NCBI GenBank assembly: GCA_902826685.1
Contig: CADEFT010000002.1
Coordinates: 124,001 to 188,000 of the forward strand
Direction: 5' to 3'
Source of the DNA: an uncultured Acidobacteriota bacterium
GTDB taxonomy: Bacteria > Acidobacteriota > Terriglobia > Bryobacterales > Bryobacteraceae
DNA: 64,000 nt
In this document: positions 35,823-44,278 of the stretch, piece after piece
Position numbering within the stretch: the stretch's first letter is position 1
How the letters are laid out: the number at the start of each line of letters is the position of its first letter
Notes under the pieces: generated by a model
What the model was told of the DNA's origin: nothing
Seen by the model: only the letters and a program-made list of their open reading frames with translations
The model's database searches: none
Made by a program: the position numbers and the translations under genes

Positions 35823-37316
35823 CTACTTGGCGGGCAGGCGGAACCGCACGGTGATAGAGGTGACGATCTCCACCGGCTGGCCGTTCAGCAGCGTCGGTTC
35901 GTAGCGCCAGCGCGAGACGGCGTCGCTTGCGGCCTTGACCAGGGACGGGTGCACCGACGTATTGGCGCTCCTCGGCGCCAGCACCGAGCCGTCGACGCCG
36001 ATAACGGCATCGAGTACCACGGTCCCTTCAATGCCCTGGTCCTGCAGTTCCTGCGGATAGACGGGCTTTTCCTGAACGATCAACCGCGAGGGCTGCACGT
36101 GGCCGCCCACGCGAATCCGCTGCGGCGCGCCGGTCGTCATGGCGGCCGGGGGACGCGCCCGGGCGCCGACGATTTCGAGATTTTCCTGAAGGCGGCCCAT
36201 GGGCAGCGTGACGTCGAGCGACCCCGTCGAGCCGCCGGCCACGGTCACCGGCACTTCGAACCGCGCAAATCCGGGGCGCAACACCTGCAGCGTGTAATCG
36301 CCGGCCGGCACCGATGGAAACAGGAACGCGCCATCCGCTCCGCTATAGGCGACCTCCTGCCCGTTCGCCTTCTTGAGGACAAGGGTGGCTTCGGGTACGC
36401 GCGCGCCGCTCGGATCCTGGACCACGCCGCGCAATCCGCCGCCCACCTGTGCCCTCACCTTGATGAGCGTCAGCGGAGCGAGCACCACCAGGCCCGCCGC
36501 GATCACGCCAATGGCCCCGGCCCGCCCGAGAGCCTTCCGGTTCCGTTTCAAATCGAGTAAAAATCGCATTCTCGCCTCCAATTCGTTTTGTTCCGCCATG
36601 GCCACACCCGGCGCGGGCCTTCCGGCCGCCGCGCGGGTCAAATCCAAAAGGTGTCCGGCATAGTTCACCGCGTTGACGCCGGAGCGCAGAAGCTCGTCGT
36701 CGCAGGCGCGCTCCCGTTCCGCGCGCATGCGACGCGCGGCGTACCACGCCAGGGGATGAAACCAATAAACGCAGCAGGCCGCCTGGGAAATCGACTGTGC
36801 CAGCCAATCGCGGCGGCGCACGTGGACTCTCTCGTGGCGCAGCACCAGGGCGAGCCGCTCCCCGGACCACGATGCGGCGTCCGATGGCAGGAGGATGACG
36901 GGGCGCCAGACGCCCCAGGTAAACGGGATCGGGGCGTGGGTCGAAATCCGCACCGGCACACCATCTTCCATCGCGAATGGGATGGCCCGATGGCTCAGCC
37001 GTGCCACGCGGGCGAGGCCGGCGAGAAATCGCGCCGCCGTCACTGCCGCGCCCAGCGCCCAGATCCACCGGATCCACGGCTTCGGCACCGGTGCGGGACT
37101 CGCATCAACCGCTTCCACGGCGGCAACGGCAACCGGAGCCGCGACGGAAATCGCGACCGATGGCGCTGGTTGCGGCAGCAGCGGTACAACAAGGGCCGCC
37201 ACCATCGCCGCGAGCCAGATGGCGTGCCGCAGGGCCGCCGACCGGTGGCGCAGCAGGGCGCCCATTAACGCCGCGGCTCCGAAGATCCAGGTGACTTTGA
37301 GGGCCGCTTCGATCAT
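35823..37316 (-). CDS. BlaR1-like M56 metallopeptidase with carboxypeptidase-regulatory and TonB C-terminal domains
   Basis: 497 residues. The N-terminus has about four membrane helices; the zinc motif HERVH is at 161-165, with RACDDELLRSG downstream as in M56 peptidases. After a further membrane helix (about 268-290), residues 300-370 form a carboxypeptidase-regulatory beta domain, and residues about 425-495 a TonB C-terminal domain (GIEGTVVLDAVIGVDGSV, RWRYEPTLLNGQPVE). The penicillin-sensor domain of staphylococcal BlaR1 is missing. It is coupled to blaI by a four-base overlap and so probably transduces a signal that leads to cleavage of BlaI. Confidence 0.85.
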   Translation of the reverse strand: MIEAALKVTWIFGAAALMGALLRHRSAALRHAIWLAAMVAALVVPLLPQPAPSVAISVAAPVAVAAVEAVDASPAPVPKPWIRWIWALGAAVTAARFLAGLARVARLSHRAIPFAMEDGVPVRISTHAPIPFTWGVWRPVILLPSDAASWSGERLALVLRHERVHVRRRDWLAQSISQAACCVYWFHPLAWYAARRMRAERERACDDELLRSGVNAVNYAGHLLDLTRAAAGRPAPGVAMAEQNELEARMRFLLDLKRNRKALGRAGAIGVIAAGLVVLAPLTLIKVRAQVGGGLRGVVQDPSGARVPEATLVLKKANGQEVAYSGADGAFLFPSVPAGDYTLQVLRPGFARFEVPVTVAGGSTGSLDVTLPMGRLQENLEIVGARARPPAAMTTGAPQRIRVGGHVQPSRLIVQEKPVYPQELQDQGIEGTVVLDAVIGVDGSVLAPRSANTSVHPSLVKAASDAVSRWRYEPTLLNGQPVEIVTSITVRFRLPAK

Positions 37317-37699
37317 TTGCCCTCCTCGCGGCGCGCCTGTTCGATGACGCCGGCGATCCGGTCCAATTCCTCCGGGCTCAAACGCGCCGCCGACCCGTCG
37401 AGCAGCGAAACCACCATTCGTTCCGGCGACCCGTCAAAGAAGGTGTCCATCAAATGGCGCATCGCCGATCGCTTGGCCGCCTCCGCTCTTACCACCGGCG
37501 AGTAGACGTACCGGCCGTCTTCTTCCTTGTGCCGGACGTGGCCCTTTTCTTCGAGGATGCGCAGCAGAGCCCGCACGGCCGAATAGCCCGGGGCCTGGGG
37601 TATCGCTTCCTGCACCGCCGCCGCCGTGGCTTTGCCAGCGCGGTAGAGCACGTCCATGATTTGCCGTTCCCGGCGAGAGAGGGTTTGCGATTCCGCCAT
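37313..37699 (-). CDS. blaI: BlaI/MecI/CopY-type transcriptional repressor
   Basis: 128 residues. A winged-helix DNA-binding domain (LSRRERQIMDVLYRAGKAT, SAVRALLRILEEKGHV, a YVYSPVV wing) precedes a short dimerisation tail (LMDTFFDGSPERMVVSLL). This is a full-length BlaI family protein. The start codon overlaps an operator-like array, consistent with autorepression. The downstream gene encodes the M56 protein that would relieve repression by proteolysis. Confidence 0.93.
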   Translation of the reverse strand: MAESQTLSRRERQIMDVLYRAGKATAAAVQEAIPQAPGYSAVRALLRILEEKGHVRHKEEDGRYVYSPVVRAEAAKRSAMRHLMDTFFDGSPERMVVSLLDGSAARLSPEELDRIAGVIEQARREEGK

Positions 37700-37757
37700 G
37701 CTAAATTCCTAGCACCACAATGCTAAGAAAGTAGCATCAAGCGGGAAGAAGTGTCAA
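37699..37757 (-). promoter_or_regulatory. blaI-blaR promoter with four phased operator half-sites
   Basis: On the minus strand TTGACA (37757-37752), an 18-base spacer and TACTTT (37733-37728). Four half-sites, TGCTA at 37699 and 37721 and TAGCA at 37710 and 37732, recur every 11 bp, making three overlapping 16-bp dyads (37699-37714, 37710-37725, 37721-37736) that cover the -10, the transcription start and the start codon. Confidence 0.7.
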
Positions 37758-37769
37758 GCGTTTTTCTGG

Positions 37770-39035
37770 TTACAAATTGCCAAGCTCTTTTTGGGCGGCC
37801 GGAGCCTGCCGCGGATCGAAGCGCGGATTCAGCTCAAGCGCGCGGGCGAACAGCTTGCGGCCTTCGGTCTTGTTGCCGAGCGCGAGTTCGATCATGCCCG
37901 CGTGGAAATAGAAAACCGGATCGGGCGTACCCGTCTTCAAGGCTTCGCGGCTCGCTTCGCGTGCCTTCTCGAATTGCTTGCTGCGATAGAGCACCCAAGC
38001 CATGGCGTCCCAGGTAAAGACGTCCTTGCGCACGGCGAGATCGGCTTTGACGAATTCCAGCGCCTCATTGAGATTGCGTTCCTGATCGGCGTAAATCAAT
38101 CCCAGGGTGCGGTTGGCTTTCTGATTGGCGGCGTGTTCGAGTTTCGCCGCCAGATCGACCAGGGCATTTTGCTTGGCCGCCTCGTCCGCATTGCGCGCCA
38201 GGGTGTAAAGATCGGCCAGCGCGCCGGCGTACTGCACCATGGGCACCATCGCCTGCGCCTTCTTGTAGCTTTCGATCGCCTCGCCGAGTTTCTCGCGCGC
38301 CGCGAGCACCGAGCCGAGACCCGCGTAGGCCGAATGCATCTTCGGGAAGACGGCGATGGCGGAGCGGAAAGAGCGCTCCGCCTCGTCGAGCTTGCCCACC
38401 TTGAATTGAACGCCGCCGAGTTCCACCAGGCACCAGGCCTTGTTTTCCGGGAATCCATCGGCGGTGCGTACGGCCTCTTCAAGCGCGGCGATGGCCTTGG
38501 TGGCGTCGCCGGTCACGAAGGCGTGCCAGCCGATGCGATGGGCGCTATGCATGCCCGGCTTGACCGACTGCATCCGTTCGAACGCCTTCAGCGCTTCCGC
38601 GTACTCGCCCATTTCCATCAGCGCGTCGCCGAGCGTGCCCCAGTTCTGCGGATCGCTAGGCGCCAGGGCGATCATCTGCCGCGCCCGCACCGCGACGGCG
38701 GGAAACTCGTGGCGGATCATGTCGACCAGGTTGCGCGTCCGCAGCGCCTCGTAATTTTTGGGATCGGCGGCGAGAGCCTTATCGGTGAGCTTCGACGCAC
38801 GCTCGACGTAGGAGCCGTCGCCGGTCTCCCGCGTCTTCTGCAGGAATACGGCGGCCAACTGCATGGCGCTGTGGATATCGCCCGGATCGGCGGCGAGAAG
38901 GCGCTCATAGTAGGCGATGCGGGCGTCGCTGTTCATACGCGCCGCCCCGCGGGTACGCTGCGCCCATAGTGCGGATTCCAGAGAAATTGCGCCGCACAGC
39001 AGCAGGATCAGGCGTTTGCTCATCACCTTCTTCAT
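37770..39035 (-). CDS. Secreted tetratricopeptide repeat protein
   Basis: 421 residues. The leader (SKRLILLLCGAISLESALWA) looks like a signal peptide. The mature protein is TPR-based: repeats such as NWGTLGDALMEMGEYAEALKA, FRSAIAVFPKMHSAYAGL and LGEAIESYKKAQAMVPMV recur at about 34-residue spacing. No catalytic motif is evident. An alternative start twelve bases downstream (39023) lacks a better ribosome site. It reads towards blaI on the same strand but is separated from it by the blaI promoter. Confidence 0.82.
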   Translation of the reverse strand: MKKVMSKRLILLLCGAISLESALWAQRTRGAARMNSDARIAYYERLLAADPGDIHSAMQLAAVFLQKTRETGDGSYVERASKLTDKALAADPKNYEALRTRNLVDMIRHEFPAVAVRARQMIALAPSDPQNWGTLGDALMEMGEYAEALKAFERMQSVKPGMHSAHRIGWHAFVTGDATKAIAALEEAVRTADGFPENKAWCLVELGGVQFKVGKLDEAERSFRSAIAVFPKMHSAYAGLGSVLAAREKLGEAIESYKKAQAMVPMVQYAGALADLYTLARNADEAAKQNALVDLAAKLEHAANQKANRTLGLIYADQERNLNEALEFVKADLAVRKDVFTWDAMAWVLYRSKQFEKAREASREALKTGTPDPVFYFHAGMIELALGNKTEGRKLFARALELNPRFDPRQAPAAQKELGNL

Positions 39036-39096
39036 ACGAAACCGCCCGCCGGATGGATTTCGCTTAGCAGCCCCGCCGGGGCCCGCCTCCAGACGA

Positions 39097-39168
39097 TCAG
39101 CCCCCGCCCATGAAGCGGCTGGCCAAAAACGCCGCCACCGCGATCAGAAACACCCAGAACATTTCCAT
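39097..39168 (-). CDS. Possible 23-residue single-helix membrane peptide
   Basis: A short frame, MEMFWVFLIAVAAFLASRF then MGGG, starting three bases after the stop of the amidohydrolase gene, whose final codons give a GGAG Shine-Dalgarno at the correct distance. It would form one membrane helix. The length is too small to be sure; conservation in relatives is needed. Confidence 0.3.
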   Translation of the reverse strand: MEMFWVFLIAVAAFLASRFMGGG

Positions 39169-39171
39169 GAT

Positions 39172-40278
39172 TTACTCCGGGAAGCCGGCCTTGCTCGACC
39201 CTGGAACCAGCTTCAACGCGTTTTTGTAGTAAACCTTCTTCAACACGTCGTCGGGCAGATCGAGCCCATACATCTTCCAGATGCCGTGATACTTGCGGTC
39301 GTGATCAAAATATTCGTCGGCCGTTTCGAGGGTGCGGAAATAGGTGCCGTACTCGTGCTTGCGCCAGGTGTCTTTCCCGAACAGGATGCGGTCCTGATAC
39401 TGGATAAAGAACTGGCGCGCAAATCGCGGCTGGCGGCCCAATTCCTCAAGAACGGCGCCGATCTCGGTGTACATGTTGGGCAGACGGTCCATCAGCTTGC
39501 CGAGGGCGCCCAGATCGATACCGAGCCAGCCGAGATGAGCGTTGATGAAATTGGTCTTGGGATGGCGGGCGAACAGGCGATGCTGTTCGGCCATCATCTC
39601 TTCCCATGGCGGATACTTTTCCATGGCGCGGTTGCGGCCCGGGTGGAGCTTCAACTCAAGCCACCGCTCATTGGATTTGTCCATCGGCAGGAACAGGCCC
39701 TTCGGCTCGGCGGTGTGGATGAGCACCGGAGCCTTGTACTTCGCGCAGACCTCGAACAGTTTGTCGAATCGCGGATCGTCCACGTGGATCCGTTTGCCAC
39801 TGGTATCGTTCAGATCCATGCCGAAATTCTTGAAGATCTTCAGGCCCTGCGCGCCGGCCTTGAAATCGTCTTCCAACTGCCTGGCGGCGCGATCGGCATA
39901 GTCGGGCGCGTCGATGTTGCTGAAATCGATGTTGGCGAAGACGAAGACGCGGCCGGGATGCCGCTTCTTCTGCCGTTCGATGTTGGCCTTGAGCCGCTCG
40001 CCGTAGCCTCCGCTCAGCATGGTCATGACGCGCATGTTGATGTCGTCCATGTCCTTGACGAGCTTGTCGAGATCCTCGCCCCCGAGGCGGTTCTGGTGAT
40101 TGTGAATATCGACGAACGGGAACTTCGCCCGGGTGACTTTGTGTTCCGGCACCACCAGCAACGACTTCGGCTCGAACTCGTCGATCGTCATGACGGGCGG
40201 GGCATTTTGGGCCAACGCCGGCAGGGCGGCACCCAGCAAGGCAAGCGCGAAACGCATATACCTCATCATAGGCGTCAA
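39172..40278 (-). CDS. Amidohydrolase-2-type metal-dependent hydrolase, exported
   Basis: 368 residues with a signal peptide (MRYMRFALALLGAALPALA). The TIM-barrel core shows FVDIHNHQNRLGG (HxH first metal pair), a HTAEPKGLF segment with a conserved histidine, NAHLGWLG, and a late FGKDTWRKHEYG aspartate strand. This is the amidohydrolase-2 pattern, used by decarboxylases and lactonases; no substrate is suggested by the neighbours. It is coupled by an ATGA overlap to the beta-CASP nuclease gene upstream. Confidence 0.83.
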   Translation of the reverse strand: MTPMMRYMRFALALLGAALPALAQNAPPVMTIDEFEPKSLLVVPEHKVTRAKFPFVDIHNHQNRLGGEDLDKLVKDMDDINMRVMTMLSGGYGERLKANIERQKKRHPGRVFVFANIDFSNIDAPDYADRAARQLEDDFKAGAQGLKIFKNFGMDLNDTSGKRIHVDDPRFDKLFEVCAKYKAPVLIHTAEPKGLFLPMDKSNERWLELKLHPGRNRAMEKYPPWEEMMAEQHRLFARHPKTNFINAHLGWLGIDLGALGKLMDRLPNMYTEIGAVLEELGRQPRFARQFFIQYQDRILFGKDTWRKHEYGTYFRTLETADEYFDHDRKYHGIWKMYGLDLPDDVLKKVYYKNALKLVPGSSKAGFPE

Positions 40279-41693
40279 TCCAGAAGGAAGCTATCGCCGC
40301 GGCCGGGAATCTCCACCGCCAGCCCATGGGCGCTTTCGATGGCGGCCTGGAGCGCCTGCTGCTGCAGCGGCTCGCCGTGGACCAGGAAGACCTTCTTGAG
40401 CCCGGGCACCAGCGGTTTCATCCAGGCGAGTAATTCCTGCCGGTCGGCGTGGCCGGAGAGCTCGTTGATCTTCACGACTTCGGCGCGCAGGCGGCGCGGC
40501 TCGCCGAAGATGTTGACCAGCGGCTGCTGCTCGACGATCTTGCGCCCGAGTGTGCCTTCGGCCTGGAAGCCGGTAATAAGGATGGTGTTGCGCCCATCCT
40601 CGATGTTGTTCCAGAGATGGTGCAGAATGCGGCCGGCCTCGCACATGCCGGAGGCGGAAATGATGAGACAGGGGCCGCGCAAATCGTTCAGGGCTTTCGA
40701 CTGCTGCACGTCGCGGATATAGCGCAGCATGCGGAAGCCGAACGCATCGGAAGTGCGATCGAGCAGGGCGCGGGTTTCCGGGTCGTAGCATTCCTCGTGT
40801 TTGCGGAAAACCTCGGTGACGTTCACCGCCAGCGGGCTATCGACGAAGATGGGAATGCTCGGAATGCGCCCGGCCAGGGCGAGGTCGTGGAGCAACAGCA
40901 CCAGTTGCTGCGTGCGTCCGACGGCGAAGGCGGGAGCGATAATCTTGCCTCCCCGGGCGGCGGTGCGGTTCACGGTGTCGGCCAGCTTCCCGGCGGCCTG
41001 TTCGAGCGGCTCATGGATGCGATTGCCGTAGGTGCTTTCCATGATGAGGTAGTCGACCGGCGGCAGCGGCTCGGGGTCGCGAATGATGGGTAGGCCCACG
41101 CGCCCGACATCGCCCGAAAAGCCGAGGCGAACGGGGCCGCGGGCGGTCGCCGCTTCCACATAGACGGAAGTGGATCCCAGCATGTGACCGGCTTCCACCA
41201 GCCGGAATTTCAGATTCTTGTTCAGCACGGTGTCGGTGTGGGTTTCGACGGTACGGAAATGCGGCAGGGCGCGCTCGGCGTCTTCCATGGTGTAGAGCGG
41301 CTTGATGGCACCTGTATCTTCGCCATCCTCGCCGATCGACCGGCGGCGGTTGCGGCGCTTGTTGATAAACTCGGCGTCTTTTTCCTGCAGGAAGCCGCTG
41401 TCTTTCAACATCGGGTCGCACAGATCGGCGGTGGCGGCGGTGGAGTAGATATGCCCCCGGTAGCCCTGCTTGACCAGTTGCGGCAGGTTGCCGCTGTGGT
41501 CGATGTGGGCGTGAGAGAGAATCACGGAACTGATTTCGCGCGGGTGGGCCGGGAAATTGCGGTTGCGCTCTTCGGCTTCCTTGCGCCGGCCTTGATACAG
41601 CCCGCAATCGAGCACCAGTCTGTGCCCTTCGGCTTCCACCAGATGCATCGACCCGGTGACGGTCTTCGCGGCGCCCCAGAAAGTCAGTTTCAT
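40275..41693 (-). CDS. MBL-fold beta-CASP RNA-processing exonuclease family protein
   Basis: 472 residues. The metallo-beta-lactamase zinc motif HAHIDH is at residues 61-66; other ligands follow in EAGHMLGST and FSGDVGR; the beta-CASP domain has motif A (YLIMESTYGNR), and a C-terminal part with SGHADRQELLAW and VFLVHGEP. Bacterial relatives process RNA (RNase J-like or CPSF-73-like); whether this one is a nuclease is inferred. I chose the ATG at 41693: the upstream frame extends into the divergent peptidase gene. Confidence 0.88.
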   Translation of the reverse strand: MKLTFWGAAKTVTGSMHLVEAEGHRLVLDCGLYQGRRKEAEERNRNFPAHPREISSVILSHAHIDHSGNLPQLVKQGYRGHIYSTAATADLCDPMLKDSGFLQEKDAEFINKRRNRRRSIGEDGEDTGAIKPLYTMEDAERALPHFRTVETHTDTVLNKNLKFRLVEAGHMLGSTSVYVEAATARGPVRLGFSGDVGRVGLPIIRDPEPLPPVDYLIMESTYGNRIHEPLEQAAGKLADTVNRTAARGGKIIAPAFAVGRTQQLVLLLHDLALAGRIPSIPIFVDSPLAVNVTEVFRKHEECYDPETRALLDRTSDAFGFRMLRYIRDVQQSKALNDLRGPCLIISASGMCEAGRILHHLWNNIEDGRNTILITGFQAEGTLGRKIVEQQPLVNIFGEPRRLRAEVVKINELSGHADRQELLAWMKPLVPGLKKVFLVHGEPLQQQALQAAIESAHGLAVEIPGRGDSFLLD

Positions 41694-41705
41694 ATGGCCA
41701 ACCAG

Positions 41706-41733
41706 CCAGTATAGCGGCCGGCGGCTATACTGG
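41706..41733. promoter_or_regulatory. Symmetric divergent promoter dyad
   Basis: CCAGTATAGC (41706-41715) and its exact complement GCTATACTGG (41724-41733) flank an 8-bp GC centre. The arms contain TATACT on each strand: plus strand 41726-41731 in front of the DPP-IV gene and minus strand 41713-41708 in front of the nuclease gene, 14 bases from its ATG. No clear -35 boxes are seen. Confidence 0.6.
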
Positions 41734-41739
41734 TGCCAA

Positions 41740-43869
41740 ATGTTCCCGACCATGCTCTGGAGCGTGCTGTTGAGCGCGCAACCCGCGAAGCTTCCGGTGA
41801 CGATCGAGGCCGTTACCAGCCAGCCGGCCGCCTTCCGGCTGGAGCCCGTCTGGTCGCCCGATGGCAAGCGGTTCGCCTATACGCAGAATGGAAAGCTGCA
41901 CGTGTACGAGGCCGCCCGCCGCGAAGACCGCGCGATCCTCGATTGGAAGACGCTTGAGGACGCGGCCGTCAAGGTTCCGCCCGCCGCGCGGTTCGATTGG
42001 GAGAATCGCCGCGTCACCGAGCAGCCCATTCAATGGGCGCCCGATAATCGCAGCCTGCTGGCCTACGCGGGGGGCGATGTCTTCCTGCTGCGGCTCGAGG
42101 CCGGCGGCTGGACGCAGCTTACCGCCACCGCCGAAGCCGAGCGCGATCCCAAGCTGTCGCCCGATGGGAAGCAATTGGCCTACCGTCTTCATCACGATCT
42201 GTACACAATGAACCTCGCCGGGGAGCGCAAATCGAGACGGCTGACCAGGGACGGCTCGGCGACGCTGCTCAACGGGGAGTTGGACTGGGTGTATCCGGAG
42301 GAACTGGAACTGGGCACGGCCTACTGGTGGTCGCCCGATTCGAAGTCCATCGCGTATCTGCAACTCGATACAAGCCGGGAATTGATCCATCCGCATGTGG
42401 ACCTGCTGGAGTTATTCGCGCGCGCCGAACCCCAGCGGTATCCCAAGGCGGGCACGCCGAATCCGGAGGTGCGGCTGGGCGTGATTGCCGCCTCGGGCGG
42501 CGACACGAAGTGGATGGATCTGGGCGAACTTCGCGACCGCCTGCTCGGCCGGGTGTATTGGACTCCGGATTCTTCGGCGTTGTTCGCGCTGCGGCTCAAT
42601 CGCGTTCAGACCGAAGCGCAATTGCTGTCGGCGGACGTGCGCACGGGCGCCTCGCGAACGGTGATCGAGGAAAAGGATCCGCACTGGTTCAATATCGGCG
42701 ATGAGTTCCGGTGGCTGGCCAAGCGGAAGCAGTTCCTGTGGTCGAGCGAGCGCTCCGGATCGCGCCACCTTTACCTTTACGGCATGGACGGCCGCGAGGC
42801 CGCGCAACTGACGTCCGGGGATTGGGAGGTGACCGAGGTCGTGCAGGCCGACGAGGCCGGCGGCCGGGTGATGTTTCTATCCACCGAGCAGAGCCCGCTC
42901 GAACGGCAGGTCTATTCGGTGAGCCTCGCGGGTGGCGAACGGCGGCGGTTGACTCAGGAGAAGGGAACGCACACGGCCAGCTTCAGCCCTGGCGGCGAGT
43001 ATTGGGTGGATGTCTTTTCAAGCGCCGGCGAACCGGCGCGCGCGGTTTTGCGCGACGCGGCCGGCAATCAAGTGGCGGCGATCGCCCAGGCCAAGCCGGT
43101 GGAGTACGACTTGCGGCCCACCGAGTTTCTCACGTTCAAAGGCAAGGACGGAACCCTGTTTCACGCCCGGATGCTCAAGCCCGCCGGCTTCGACGGGTCG
43201 AAGAAATATCCGGTGATCGTGATGATTTACGGCGGTCCACATGCGCAGACGGTGCGCGATCAGTGGGCGGGTGTGACGTGGGACCAGGCGCTGGCCCAGC
43301 GCGGCTTCGTGATCTGGCAGATGGACAACCGCGGCTCGGGGGGACGCGGGCACAAATGGGAATCGGCGATCGCCCGTCACTTTGGCCGTCAGGAGTTGGA
43401 GGATCAGAAGGAAGGCGTCGCGCACCTGGTGTCGCTCGGGTTCGTGGATCCCAAGCGGGTCGGGATTACCGGCTGGAGCTATGGCGGCTACATGACGCTG
43501 ACGGCGCTACTGCATGCGCCGGACGTTTTCAAGGCCGGCATTTCCGGAGCCCCTGTGACCGACTGGCGCCACTACGACACGATCTACACCGAGCGCTACA
43601 TGGGCCTGCCTGGTGAGAATCCCGAGGGCTACCGCGACAGCTCGCCGGTGAACTTCGCGGGCAATCTCAAAGGTAAGCTCATGCTGGTGCACAACTACGG
43701 GGACGACAACGTTCTCTACCAGCACAACCTGCAGATGCAGGTGGCGCTTCAGAAGGCGGGCAAGCAATACGAACTGCTGGTGTATCCGCAGAAGGCACAC
43801 GCCGTCACCGCCCCCTTTATCCGCCATTTGCGGGAGGCCATGACGCTGTTCTTCGAGCGGAACCTTTAG
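41740..43869 (+). CDS. Prolyl oligopeptidase family S9B (DPP-IV-like) serine peptidase
   Basis: 709 residues. A short leader (MFPTMLWSVLLSAQPAK) precedes an eight-bladed beta-propeller region (residues about 40-460) and a C-terminal alpha/beta hydrolase domain. The triad is visible: S580 in TGWSYGGYM, D655 in YGDDNV and H687 in PQKAHAV. The propeller contains the glutamate pair typical for dipeptidyl peptidases (DWVYPEELELG). The start is predicted two bases from the transcription start (leaderless) or at 41752. It should remove N-terminal dipeptides from peptides in the envelope. Confidence 0.93.
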   Translation: MFPTMLWSVLLSAQPAKLPVTIEAVTSQPAAFRLEPVWSPDGKRFAYTQNGKLHVYEAARREDRAILDWKTLEDAAVKVPPAARFDWENRRVTEQPIQWAPDNRSLLAYAGGDVFLLRLEAGGWTQLTATAEAERDPKLSPDGKQLAYRLHHDLYTMNLAGERKSRRLTRDGSATLLNGELDWVYPEELELGTAYWWSPDSKSIAYLQLDTSRELIHPHVDLLELFARAEPQRYPKAGTPNPEVRLGVIAASGGDTKWMDLGELRDRLLGRVYWTPDSSALFALRLNRVQTEAQLLSADVRTGASRTVIEEKDPHWFNIGDEFRWLAKRKQFLWSSERSGSRHLYLYGMDGREAAQLTSGDWEVTEVVQADEAGGRVMFLSTEQSPLERQVYSVSLAGGERRRLTQEKGTHTASFSPGGEYWVDVFSSAGEPARAVLRDAAGNQVAAIAQAKPVEYDLRPTEFLTFKGKDGTLFHARMLKPAGFDGSKKYPVIVMIYGGPHAQTVRDQWAGVTWDQALAQRGFVIWQMDNRGSGGRGHKWESAIARHFGRQELEDQKEGVAHLVSLGFVDPKRVGITGWSYGGYMTLTALLHAPDVFKAGISGAPVTDWRHYDTIYTERYMGLPGENPEGYRDSSPVNFAGNLKGKLMLVHNYGDDNVLYQHNLQMQVALQKAGKQYELLVYPQKAHAVTAPFIRHLREAMTLFFERNL

Positions 43870-43870
43870 A

Positions 43871-43894
43871 GGGGCGGACAACGTGGTCTGCCCC
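43871..43894. terminator. Convergent hairpin between the peptidase and the small protein gene
   Basis: GGGGCGGAC (43871-43879) and GTCTGCCCC (43886-43894) form a 9-bp stem with one G-T pair and a 6-nt loop between two convergent genes. There is no U-tract. Confidence 0.5.
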
Positions 43895-43906
43895 AGGTTA
43901 ACGGGT

Positions 43907-44254
43907 TTAGGTTCCCGGCGGCTTCGAAGGCGGAATCTCGCCTCCCGCTTCCGGATTGGCCTTCGGGTCCCATGACGACGCCTCACCCTTGACACAGAGG
44001 AAAGGGTAAAGCTTACCGCGGCCCAGGCGCTTCACTTTCAAGCTGACCGGTGTCTCGCCCTTGACGAAGAACGCCACCACCGATCCGATTTTGTCAGGGA
44101 AGAAAGGACAGTCCTTGGCAAACTCCAGCCGGACGTTTCCATACTTGCTGACGAACTTCACCGAGTCCCCGATCTTGATTTTCGCGGCGTTTTTGGACCA
44201 CGTCGTCAAGACCTTCGACCCCGACACCTCGAGCGAACAGGTGTATACGGCCAT
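43907..44254 (-). CDS. Small beta-rich protein of unknown function
   Basis: 115 residues, ATG preceded by GAGGAG. The sequence is strand-rich (IKIGDSVKFVSKYGNVRLEF, VVAFFVKGETPVSLKVK) with a cysteine pair, which suggests a compact beta sandwich of cupredoxin-like style. There is no signal peptide. It lies 24 bases after the stop of the Ser/Thr kinase gene on the same strand and is probably cotranscribed with it. No function is evident. Confidence 0.7.
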   Translation of the reverse strand: MAVYTCSLEVSGSKVLTTWSKNAAKIKIGDSVKFVSKYGNVRLEFAKDCPFFPDKIGSVVAFFVKGETPVSLKVKRLGRGKLYPFLCVKGEASSWDPKANPEAGGEIPPSKPPGT

Positions 44255-44278
44255 CTGATGTCTCCTCGAATACGATTA

